DNA from: Ethanoligenens sp047722935
GTDB lineage: Bacteria > Bacillota > Clostridia > Oscillospirales > Ethanoligenentaceae
Direction of reading: 5' to 3'
Assembly: GCA_047722935.1 (NCBI GenBank)
Contig: JBDNZS010000009.1
Location: forward strand, 7,006 to 71,005
Length of the DNA: 64,000 bases
Each line of letters starts with the position of its first letter. Position 1 is the stretch's first letter. The notes under the pieces were generated by a model that was not told the DNA's origin, did no database searches, and saw nothing but the letters and a program-made list of their open reading frames with translations. A program made the translations under genes and the position numbers. This document shows positions 17,964 to 25,722 of the stretch, one piece after another.

Positions 17964-19586
17964 ATGGCATCTTTAAACACAGGGCTGAATACCGCACTGT
18001 CCGGGCTTTCCGCGTCGCAGACAGCGCTGGCTGTGACGGCACATAATATTTCCAACGCCGCGACGACCGGTTATACCCGGCAGCAGGTGAATTTGCAGTC
18101 GCTTAATGTGAACACGGGAGAATACCAGTGGAAACCGGTCACGGCATATGTGGGAACTGGCGTAGACAGCAGTAAGGTGACGCAGGCGCGCGATTCGTTT
18201 CTGGATGTGGGGTATCGTGCTGTTAATTCCCAGTACAGCGATTATCAGCAGCGGACGGACGACCTGTCACAGGTAGAAGATATTTTCAATGAGGTCTCAG
18301 CCAGCGGCGATGATAATCTGGCAGGTTTGAGCGGACAGCTCAACGCATTGGTGAATGATATTGGGTCCTCTCAGTCGCCGACGGCTGCCTCCAGTATGGC
18401 GGGGAATATCCAGAACGATGTCAGTAATCTGACCGCAAAGATCCGCACGGATTACAACAGTTTGCTCAATGTGCAGTCACGGGAACAAAATAACCTGAGC
18501 ATTGTGGTCAACGGGGGAACAAACAGCACAAATGGCGGCGTCAATGATATTTTGAGCAGCATTTCCACACTGAACAAACAGATTGTCAGCATGGAAGTGG
18601 GCGGGCAGCCGGCAAACGACCTGCGTGACAAGCGAAACACACTGTTGGACACCCTGTCCGGAGAGCTGGATATCTCTGCGGTGGAGCAGTCGGATGGGAG
18701 TGTGACGGTACAGCTCGACAGTGATGTGGGCACCGCAGCCAACGCGATGTTGGTCGACAGCAACAATGTTGTCCATAAGATTACCGTAGATACAAACGGG
18801 CCTGCGGATTCGACCGGCTTGGCGACCACGGTTGTCACATGGGACGGCTCCGATATCAACAACCAGAACAGTACCTATGCCGCATCTGTCACGACAGGCG
18901 GGACAACGACATGGACAGGCAAGACACTTACCGTCGGCGGCGGTTCGGTTAACGGATATCTTGCCATTTTGAACGGTAACGGTTCCGGCACGGGCGATTA
19001 TGGCGACGTGGGTGTGAACTATTTAAAGAACCGCCTCAATGATTTTGCTAGGTCCTTTGCGGATATTATGAACACGGCTGCTTCCGATACCAGCGTAAAC
19101 GCTGGTGCCGGCGGTGCGACGCTGATTGATACGCCTTGGATCAGCGATTCGAGCAAGGACCCCGCTGCGACCATAGATTTGAGCAGTGCTTGGAAAGCAA
19201 ACAACACCCTTTTTTACGATAACTATAACTCGAGCGCCGCAGGGTCCAGCATTGGCGGCTATGCACAGGCGTTTACCAATGCGTTGAGCGGCGATCAGGT
19301 GTCGGTTTATAACAGCGGCACCTTGTATGCATCCGGTTCACTGACAAAATATGCGGCGACTTTTTCCAATGATGTCGCCTCGGTCGTCAGCCATAATACC
19401 ACGCAGGCCGGCACTTTTGAGACCCAGAAGGATGACCTTGATAAGCAACGCCAAGCTGTTTCCAGTGTATCAATCGACGAGGAAACGGTCAATCTGATGA
19501 AGTATCAGCAGATGTATGGTGCCAGCGCGCGGGTTATCACGACAATCAACGACATGATGAATACGTTGCTGACGATGGCACAATAA
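17964..19586 (+). CDS. flgK: FlgK hook-filament junction protein 1
   Basis: 540 aa. The N-terminus LNTGLNTALSGLSASQTALA and AHNISNAATTGYTRQQVNLQ, and the C-terminus VNLMKYQQMYGASARVITT with NDMMNTLLTMAQ are FlgK ends. The coiled N-domain continues with AVNSQYSDYQQRTDDLSQVE. The middle (about 270-450) is variable. Start ATG follows AAAGGAG. FlgK joins hook and filament. It is followed by flgL 15 bp later. Confidence 0.95.
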   Translation: MASLNTGLNTALSGLSASQTALAVTAHNISNAATTGYTRQQVNLQSLNVNTGEYQWKPVTAYVGTGVDSSKVTQARDSFLDVGYRAVNSQYSDYQQRTDDLSQVEDIFNEVSASGDDNLAGLSGQLNALVNDIGSSQSPTAASSMAGNIQNDVSNLTAKIRTDYNSLLNVQSREQNNLSIVVNGGTNSTNGGVNDILSSISTLNKQIVSMEVGGQPANDLRDKRNTLLDTLSGELDISAVEQSDGSVTVQLDSDVGTAANAMLVDSNNVVHKITVDTNGPADSTGLATTVVTWDGSDINNQNSTYAASVTTGGTTTWTGKTLTVGGGSVNGYLAILNGNGSGTGDYGDVGVNYLKNRLNDFARSFADIMNTAASDTSVNAGAGGATLIDTPWISDSSKDPAATIDLSSAWKANNTLFYDNYNSSAAGSSIGGYAQAFTNALSGDQVSVYNSGTLYASGSLTKYAATFSNDVASVVSHNTTQAGTFETQKDDLDKQRQAVSSVSIDEETVNLMKYQQMYGASARVITTINDMMNTLLTMAQ

Positions 19587-19601
19587 AGACGGAGGAAAAC
19601 G

Positions 19602-20915
19602 ATGCGTATCACAAATTCCATGGTGATGAACCAATATGCTAAACAGCTGAATCATAATGTGGAGCAGGTGTCTGATGACACGCAGAAACTGTCTTCCGGG
19701 CAAAAGTATTCCCGCGCGTCCCAGGACCCGGTGGAAGCCGCACAGATGGTGGAGATCAATGGGCAGCTGAAAACGGTCAATCGGTACCAGAGCAACATCC
19801 AAAGTGCGCAAAGCTGGATGACGGAAACGGAAACAGTGGTGAATACGGACTATTATGGTATTCTGACAAAAGCCAATGTGACATTGAACACTGCATCCAG
19901 CTCCGGTACCAGCAGCACCACGAGTAACGCCGCACTTGCCCAAAATTTGCAGGGCTATCAGACAGATATGCTCAGCGCGTTGAACTCGATATCGGGCGGG
20001 CAGTATGTTTTGGGAGGCAGCAGCACCGGCAATCCACCATTTAAGGTGGGGACGGAAAGTGATTATACCGCATATGCCAACTATGTGACCGCCTATGGGA
20101 CGGCCTATAACACGGCGTATCAGGCGGCTTACACTGCCGACCCGACGATTACCGATACTGCCGCACAGGCAAAGGCCGCAACGGCAGCCGCCGCGGATGC
20201 AGATGTCAAAACCGCACAGTCGTCGTTAACAGTGGCGCCTGTCTTTACCGTTTCCACCAGTGAGGCCAGCGGAACGCATACAGCAACCGTGACGGCATCT
20301 CTTTCCGAGGATGATATCAACGGCAAGTTGCTATATCAGGCGCCTACCACAGGCGCGTATATTCCGATGTCCAAGATCAATAACAGTGCGCAGACGGCGG
20401 CGACCACTGTGAACGACCTGGCTTATTATAGTACAGAAAACAGCGCAATGACACGCACCAGCCCTATCGATCTCGGTTATGGTACGCAGATGAGCGGCGG
20501 TAAAGTGGTGGCGGGGACGGCATTTGAAGCGTCCACCAATCCACTTGACTTTTTATTGCAAAACGTCACAACAAGCGGCAGCCAAAATGTGTACGATGCT
20601 TTTGGAGAGACAGCAAATGCCCTGAGTCAAAATGATACCAGTTCGGTGAGCGCAACGTTCAGTTTGAATACGGATGCGATGACCAAAACAACGCTGGTCA
20701 ACACGGCTTTGGGCGCGAAACAGAACATGCTGACGTTCCTCTCCAATAAATATAGTGCGGATACCATCAATATCACACAGCAGCTGTCCAATGTGGAAGA
20801 TGTGGACACCACCACGGCATATACGCAGTATTCCCTGCACTTGATGGCATATCAGGCATCGCTGTCCATCAGCAGCTCTATCTTGCAGAACAATCTGACA
20901 CAATATTTGAAATAA
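19602..20915 (+). CDS. flgL: FlgL hook-filament junction protein 3, with extended variable region
   Basis: 437 aa, longer than the usual 290-300. The N-terminus MRITNSMVMNQYAKQLNHNV and LSSGQKYSRASQDPVEAAQM, and the C-terminus TAYTQYSLHLMAYQASLSIS match FlgL and the flagellin N/C helices. The extra length lies in the middle (residues about 145-290), which includes an Ala/Tyr/Thr-rich stretch YTAYANYVTAYGTAYNTAYQ and an Ala-rich helix. The domain is likely surface exposed. Start ATG behind GACGGAGG. It lies between flgK and yviE. Confidence 0.92.
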   Translation: MRITNSMVMNQYAKQLNHNVEQVSDDTQKLSSGQKYSRASQDPVEAAQMVEINGQLKTVNRYQSNIQSAQSWMTETETVVNTDYYGILTKANVTLNTASSSGTSSTTSNAALAQNLQGYQTDMLSALNSISGGQYVLGGSSTGNPPFKVGTESDYTAYANYVTAYGTAYNTAYQAAYTADPTITDTAAQAKAATAAAADADVKTAQSSLTVAPVFTVSTSEASGTHTATVTASLSEDDINGKLLYQAPTTGAYIPMSKINNSAQTAATTVNDLAYYSTENSAMTRTSPIDLGYGTQMSGGKVVAGTAFEASTNPLDFLLQNVTTSGSQNVYDAFGETANALSQNDTSSVSATFSLNTDAMTKTTLVNTALGAKQNMLTFLSNKYSADTINITQQLSNVEDVDTTTAYTQYSLHLMAYQASLSISSSILQNNLTQYLK

Positions 20916-20934
20916 ATGCGGAGGGCCATGACAG

Positions 20935-21492
20935 ATGGATGTGTTGCGGTTAGATGTTCAGCAGTCAATGGCTCGTCTGGATTTGCAGGCCCAAAATGCA
21001 CAGCTTTCCACCAGCATGCGCTCTGCCTCGGTGGAGGTCACCAAAGAGCCCGGCAGGATGACGATTGAGGCGAGCCACCCGCAGCTTTCCATCGACGCGA
21101 CCACAGCGAAATCGGAGGAAGGACACGCCACAACTGCCGAGTTGGTGAGCCAATTTGCCGATCAAGGGCAGCAGGCGGCCCAGACTGCCGCCCGGCAATA
21201 TAATGAAATGGGACGAGTCTATCGCGCGCAGCTGCGCAATAAAAACGCAATCGTCAGACATGCGCTGGATCAGGCGGTTCCGGCGATGCCGATGTACACC
21301 ATCGCGTTCGTGCCGTCCGCGCCACCGCAGGTATCGTTCACGGACAACACCTTGTCCTATGCGTATCAGCCGCCCGTGCTTCATGTGAATTGGAACACGT
21401 ATCAAAATGCAGCCATCTCTACGGACCGCCCGGCACAACTTTCTATCTGGATGGCGCAGCAGCCGGAGCTGCATTTTTCTGTGCAGGCGTAA
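20935..21492 (+). CDS. yviE: YviE / DUF6470-like flagellar-locus protein
   Basis: 185 aa. Begins MDVLRLDVQQSMARLDLQAQ, then beta-prone VEVTKEPGRMTIEASHPQL and a central helix around QFADQGQQAAQTAARQYNEM. The C-terminal part is Pro/Tyr-rich. This is the uncharacterised protein that sits between flgL and fliW in Bacillus (YviE). No signal peptide is seen. Function unknown; a role in late flagellar assembly is inferred from its fixed position. Confidence 0.75.
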   Translation: MDVLRLDVQQSMARLDLQAQNAQLSTSMRSASVEVTKEPGRMTIEASHPQLSIDATTAKSEEGHATTAELVSQFADQGQQAAQTAARQYNEMGRVYRAQLRNKNAIVRHALDQAVPAMPMYTIAFVPSAPPQVSFTDNTLSYAYQPPVLHVNWNTYQNAAISTDRPAQLSIWMAQQPELHFSVQA

Positions 21493-21540
21493 CTGCCTGC
21501 GCGGGGGAATGCCTCTCCTTATAACGGTGTGGATGAAACG

Positions 21541-21559
21541 GAAAGCGGGCTCTGCCTGC
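21541..21559 (+). repeat. Leader hairpin motif, copy 2 (before fliW)
   Basis: GAAAGCGGGCTCTGCCTGC, 18 of 19 bases identical to the copy before flhB. The stem GCGGGC/GCCTGC abuts the GGGAG ribosome site of fliW. Confidence 0.6.
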
Positions 21560-21570
21560 GGGAGTAGCAA

Positions 21571-22011
21571 ATGCAGATCAATACCAAAGAATCCGGACCG
21601 ATTGAAGTAGCCGAAGAGGATTTATTCCAATTTCCGCAAGGGTTATACGGATTTGAAGGACACACACATTTTGCAGTGCTAAAGGACTTGCAAAATCCGG
21701 AGAACCCTTTTATGTGGCTGCAAAGCGTATCGGAAAGAAGCGTCTGTTTTGCCGTGCTGGATGCCGCTGCGCTTTTTCGGGATTATCAGCCGCCGGTACC
21801 AGCGGCAATCGGCACACTGCTCTCCATAAATGCGGCGGAGCCGCCCCGCTATCTGGTCATTGCGAATCTACCGCAGGCTGACAGGCAGCTGTTCCTGAAC
21901 TTGAAATGCCCAGTGGTGGTCAATCCGGCTGCCCGGCTGGGGGTGCAGATAATCCTGGAAGATGAACGCTATCCCATGCGGTATTATTTGCCGGCAAGGG
22001 AGGGCGATTGA
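21571..22011 (+). CDS. fliW: FliW flagellar assembly factor, CsrA antagonist
   Basis: 146 aa, the usual size. Contains EEDLFQFPQGLYGFEGHTHF, ENPFMWLQSVSERSVCFAVL and LNLKCPVVVNPAARLGVQII, all FliW landmarks. In Bacillus FliW binds either flagellin or CsrA; free flagellin frees CsrA, which then represses hag translation. The direct neighbours are csrA (1 bp overlap) and hag, so the full three-part switch is encoded here. A hairpin motif shared with the flhB leader precedes it. Confidence 0.95.
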   Translation: MQINTKESGPIEVAEEDLFQFPQGLYGFEGHTHFAVLKDLQNPENPFMWLQSVSERSVCFAVLDAAALFRDYQPPVPAAIGTLLSINAAEPPRYLVIANLPQADRQLFLNLKCPVVVNPAARLGVQIILEDERYPMRYYLPAREGD

Positions 22012-22012
22012 T

Positions 22013-22270
22013 ATGTTGGTGCTCACCCGCAAAAGAGGGGAATCTTTCCTCATTGGCAAGGATATCGAAATCACGGTGTTGGAGCAGCAAGGGGATAAAG
22101 TAAAAATCGGCATCGCCGCGCCCCGTGCGTTGCCGGTTCTGCGCAAAGAACTGCTGGAGGCGGCGACCGACTTCAACCGTGAGGCTGCCGGTGTTGAGAC
22201 CGACTTGCAAAGCCTTGCCGAGGCACTGGGCGGATTGCCCGGTTTTCCCTCTCAAGATAAAAAAATCTAA
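22013..22270 (+). CDS. csrA: CsrA translational regulator
   Basis: 85 aa from ATG 22013, whose first two... bases lie next to the fliW stop; AAGGGAGGG lies 8 bases upstream. MLVLTRKRGESFLIGKDIEI and DKVKIGIAAPRALPVLRKEL are CsrA core strands with the RNA-binding L4 and R44-type residues. The C-terminal extension is typical of Gram-positive forms that bind FliW. CsrA binds GGA-containing hairpins; such a hairpin and a GGA ribosome site lie in the hag leader 120 bp downstream. Confidence 0.95.
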   Translation: MLVLTRKRGESFLIGKDIEITVLEQQGDKVKIGIAAPRALPVLRKELLEAATDFNREAAGVETDLQSLAEALGGLPGFPSQDKKI

Positions 22271-22289
22271 AAATATTCTAAAAATACTC

Positions 22290-22316
22290 TAAAGTGTTCG
22301 TGCGTAAGGCCGATAT
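22290..22316 (+). promoter_or_regulatory. Sigma-28 promoter of hag
   Basis: TAAA (22290-22293), 15-base spacer, GCCGATAT (22309-22316): a perfect match to the sigma-28/SigD consensus. It would give a leader of about 70 bases before the flagellin ATG. Confidence 0.92.
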
Positions 22317-22349
22317 ATAGGGTGTAATACAAAAACAATGCCGCAAGGC

Positions 22350-22369
22350 AAGGGAAAAGGATTTCCCTT
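22350..22369 (+). promoter_or_regulatory. CsrA-binding hairpin in hag leader
   Basis: AAGGGAAA and TTTCCCTT form a perfect 8-bp stem closed by the tetraloop AGGA at 22358-22361. GGA in the loop of a short hairpin is the known CsrA target. The ribosome site AAGGAGG (22379-22385) would be the second site, as in Bacillus hag. The two GGA motifs are about 22 bases apart, a distance that one CsrA dimer can bridge. Confidence 0.8.
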
Positions 22370-22392
22370 TCACCATCAAGGAGGAACTACTT

Positions 22393-23283
22393 ATGGTCAT
22401 CAACCACAATATCGCAGCGCTGAACACGTTCAGCAATCTGCAGAAAAACACCGCAGCCACGCAGGATTCCCTGCAGAAACTGTCCACCGGCTCCAAAATC
22501 AATAAAGCCGCGGACGATGCTTCGGGTCTTGCCATCTCGCAGAAGATGCAGGCACAGATCAACGGTTTGGATCAGGCGCAGGAGAACGTATCGAACGGCA
22601 CTTCGCTCGTGCAGACTGCCGAAGGCGCGCTGGGCAACGTGCAGGATATTCTGCAAAAGATGCGCACCCTCGCCAACCAGGCACAGAACCAGACGCAGAA
22701 CACTACGGATACGAGCAACCTGCAAGATCAGGCCAATGCGCTGGCGCAGGAAATCAACCGCATTTCCGCACAGACCACCTACAACACCAAAAATGTTTTG
22801 GCCTCCACAGCTGCTGGAGACGGTCTGTTCACGACATCCGGCATCCAGATCCAGATTGGCGCGGATTCGGGTCAGGTAATTGATTTGACCTTGAGTGGTT
22901 CTGTTTCCGGTTTGGGCGGCGTGGACATTGCAAGCCTTGGCGTTGCGGGTCTTTCCACCGCGTCTGCGAGCGACTACACAACTGTGACCGCACTGGATTT
23001 GACAGCTTCTTCGTCGATCAACACCATTCAGAGCGCGATCGACGATGTGTCGAAACTGCGTTCTAAATTGGGTGCTTATCAGAACCGTATGTCTTATGCG
23101 AGTGACACATTGGGAATTGAGAGCCAGAACTTGACTGCGGCGGAATCCACCATTACGGATACCGATGTGGCACAGGAAATGATGAACTACACCAAGAACA
23201 ATATTCTGGTGCAGTCTGCACAGGCCATGTTGGCGCAAGCCAACCAGTTGCCGCAGGGGATGCTTTCTCTTCTCAAATCATAA
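22393..23283 (+). CDS. hag: Flagellin (Hag/FliC)
   Basis: 296 aa, compact flagellin. The N-terminus MVINHNIAALNTFSNLQKNT with LQKLSTGSKINKAADDASGL and AISQKMQAQINGLDQAQENV, and the C-terminus TDVAQEMMNYTKNNILVQSA with QAMLAQANQLPQGMLSLLKS are D0/D1 helices. The middle variable part (about 145-205) is short and Ser/Thr/Gly-rich. Expression is set by a sigma-28 promoter and probably CsrA. A strong terminator follows. It is the only flagellin in the window. Confidence 0.97.
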   Translation: MVINHNIAALNTFSNLQKNTAATQDSLQKLSTGSKINKAADDASGLAISQKMQAQINGLDQAQENVSNGTSLVQTAEGALGNVQDILQKMRTLANQAQNQTQNTTDTSNLQDQANALAQEINRISAQTTYNTKNVLASTAAGDGLFTTSGIQIQIGADSGQVIDLTLSGSVSGLGGVDIASLGVAGLSTASASDYTTVTALDLTASSSINTIQSAIDDVSKLRSKLGAYQNRMSYASDTLGIESQNLTAAESTITDTDVAQEMMNYTKNNILVQSAQAMLAQANQLPQGMLSLLKS

Positions 23284-23303
23284 GAACAATTTTGTTTTTA
23301 AAA

Positions 23304-23331
23304 GGGCGGGGCGTAAGCCCCGTCCTTTTTT
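23304..23331 (+). terminator. Rho-independent terminator after hag
   Basis: GGGCGGGGC, loop GTAA, GCCCCGTCC (one G-U), then TTTTTT. It ends the hag transcript 20 bp after the stop. Confidence 0.93.
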
Positions 23332-23420
23332 CTATGATGGTTGTATGAAATTATATCGTTTTCATAGGTTTATAGCTGATTTTCTCTGCGAATTATGCTA
23401 TCATACAGTAGGGTGAAAAT

Positions 23421-25670
23421 ATGAAAGCACATGTTCGGGCAACACGCCCTTTTAAGATATCGGCTTGTACGATTGCAAAAAACGAAGAAGATAATATTGC
23501 CCGCAGTTTGGATAGCTATCGGGATTTTGTTGATGAAATCATTGTGGTAGACACTGGCTCCACCGATGGCACCGTGCGCATTGCTGAGCAATGCGGTGCA
23601 ACGGTATTGCATTTTGACTGGTGTGACGATTTTGCGGCGGCCAAAAACTTTGCCCTCGATCAGGCAAATGGAGATTGGATCGTGTTTTTGGATGCGGATG
23701 AGTATTTTTGTCCGGATTGCGGTAAGCGGCTGAGAGAGGCCATTGCGATTGCGGAACAGCGTGGCAATAACTGCGTGGGCTGCCGTATGAAAAATATTGA
23801 TCGTGTCACCGGGGAATCACGGGCGGAGGTTTTTCAAATCCGTCTTTTTCAAAAGGGCCTTCGCTATCGGTATCCGATTCATGAAAGTCTGTGTACGCCA
23901 GATGGCACCCCGCTTTCTCCGCTGACTGTTCATGAAAGCTGGTTCTTTTTGTATCACACGGGTTATTCCTCCGATTTAAATGTCCAAAAGGGTCAGCGCA
24001 ATGTTGCGCTGTTAGAGAGGCAATTAGAGAAAGAGGCAGATCCCGCCAAACAATGTGTGCTTCACCTCTATTTATGTGATTCCTATTTTTCTATGAATGA
24101 TTATGTTCGTGCGAAGGCAGAAGCCCTTCTTTATTTTCAAGATAAAGATACATATCATGTGCAGGTGACTGGTCTTCAAGTTAAAGCGTATTTAAACCTA
24201 ATCCATATTTTACAGAAGGACAACCCATTCTCCTATCAGGAAGAAGAAAAATGGGTTGAACGGCTGGCAAGCGATTTCCCCCAGCATCCGGATGCGTTAT
24301 GCTGTCAGGGCCATCTGTTTACACGCAAGCATTTATTTAAGCAGGCATTGGATAAACTGCGTCAGGCTGAACAGCTGGCGGAAAGCTACGATGATCTAGA
24401 AATGAATTCAGCAAAAGTCCAGGGAGGAAATCTTGCCTGTCTGCGTGGCCTTTGCTGTGAAGGCGTCGGAGATCTCGGTAACGCATTTGATTTTTATCTG
24501 GAGGGTCTCAAACAACCGGGTTCTAACATTGCTTCCACACGTTTTTTTTATTTACTCAAGCAGCAGAAACCGGAGGATGTGCAGATATTTTTAAAAGGCA
24601 TCATCCGCTCGCTGAATGATGGGCAGATGAAGCGGCTGATGGCTGGCCTAATGGTCAATTATATGTCGGAGGCCCTGCTGCTTTGTTATGCAAAATATCG
24701 TACGGATCAAAATTCAGAGCAACTGGACGCCAACATCACGGCATTTATCAAGGCGGGGCAAGGACAGTACCGCGAAGCAGCCGCGCTGTTTCTTGTGCGT
24801 TACCAGATTGACCATGAGGAAAATACCGCCATGCGGGCGCTGCTCTGTGCGCGGTTGGCACAGGATGCGGACTATACGGAGCAGACACTGCGCGTAGCGC
24901 CGCCGTACAGCCGGATTCTGCTGGGAGAGGATGCTTTCGAAATCGAGCCGGAGTGGGTGCCAAAATTGGCGGGCCTTGTGGCGGAAATTGACCGAATCAA
25001 AGGCCGGAAACAAGCGGATGCGCTGGCACGCCTCGCAGTGGCCAAAATGGATCAAGAGATGGCAAAGAATTTTGCATTGGCGCTTGAGAACCTTTGTGAA
25101 TATCCAGAAGCGTTGATCGCAATCCACTATGCCCCGCGGACACCCGATACACTGTTTCTGCGCGGATACTATACGTACCGTATGGGCCGCATCGGTGAGG
25201 CGGAAGACCGGATTCGTTTGGCGAAGGCATGGGGTTACACAGAGCCGGATGCGGATGCAATGCTGGATTTGATTGCAGAGCGGCTGCGCGCTTTTCGAGC
25301 GGACAAGTGTCCGGATATACCCGGTGAGCAGGCACGTGTGACAAAACAGATTGAGCAGGGAAAGTTTATGGTCGCTCGCGCGTCCTTGGATATGCTGCGC
25401 GAGCTTGCGGAGCCGGATGCGGCATGGTATTCCTTGACTGCGGTTGCACATTATTGCCTGGGGCAGGACGAGCAGGCGGTCTTGACCGTAGAAGCAGGAC
25501 TGTCTCGGTTTCCTGATGATGTGGATCTTGCTTACAATGCGGGTGATATTTATAAACGCATGGGTCTGCATGTACAAGCCCGGGCGTATTATCAGCAGGC
25601 GTTGGAACGATGCGGGGATACGGTGCTCTCCGAGCAAATCCGGCAGGCCATGGCATCGGCGCCGAGCTGA
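23421..25670 (+). CDS. Glycosyltransferase family 2 with TPR-like C-terminal region
   Basis: 749 aa. The N-terminal GT-A domain (about 10-200) has ISACTIAKNEEDNIARSLDS, IIVVDTGSTDGTVRIAEQ, and the DxD motif in IVFLDADEYF near residue 92. The rest (about 200-749) is helical with TPR-like repeats such as YCLGQDEQAVLTVEAGLSRF and DVDLAYNAGDIYKRMGLHVQ. No membrane segment, so it should act in the cytoplasm. It lies between the flagellin terminator and cheA. Such proteins next to flagellin often glycosylate flagellin with cytosolic nucleotide sugars; that role is inferred from place only. AGGGTGA precedes the ATG. Confidence 0.85.
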   Translation: MKAHVRATRPFKISACTIAKNEEDNIARSLDSYRDFVDEIIVVDTGSTDGTVRIAEQCGATVLHFDWCDDFAAAKNFALDQANGDWIVFLDADEYFCPDCGKRLREAIAIAEQRGNNCVGCRMKNIDRVTGESRAEVFQIRLFQKGLRYRYPIHESLCTPDGTPLSPLTVHESWFFLYHTGYSSDLNVQKGQRNVALLERQLEKEADPAKQCVLHLYLCDSYFSMNDYVRAKAEALLYFQDKDTYHVQVTGLQVKAYLNLIHILQKDNPFSYQEEEKWVERLASDFPQHPDALCCQGHLFTRKHLFKQALDKLRQAEQLAESYDDLEMNSAKVQGGNLACLRGLCCEGVGDLGNAFDFYLEGLKQPGSNIASTRFFYLLKQQKPEDVQIFLKGIIRSLNDGQMKRLMAGLMVNYMSEALLLCYAKYRTDQNSEQLDANITAFIKAGQGQYREAAALFLVRYQIDHEENTAMRALLCARLAQDADYTEQTLRVAPPYSRILLGEDAFEIEPEWVPKLAGLVAEIDRIKGRKQADALARLAVAKMDQEMAKNFALALENLCEYPEALIAIHYAPRTPDTLFLRGYYTYRMGRIGEAEDRIRLAKAWGYTEPDADAMLDLIAERLRAFRADKCPDIPGEQARVTKQIEQGKFMVARASLDMLRELAEPDAAWYSLTAVAHYCLGQDEQAVLTVEAGLSRFPDDVDLAYNAGDIYKRMGLHVQARAYYQQALERCGDTVLSEQIRQAMASAPS

Positions 25671-25722
25671 CGCGGTTGCTTTCCTGGATGGTTTTCTGCA
25701 AGAATGGTAAAGGGGACGGAAT

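Noticed and set aside
22387..23238. 283-codon open frame antisense to hag
   Set aside because: Shadow of the flagellin gene; flagellin is certain, and the reverse frame has no recognisable motif.
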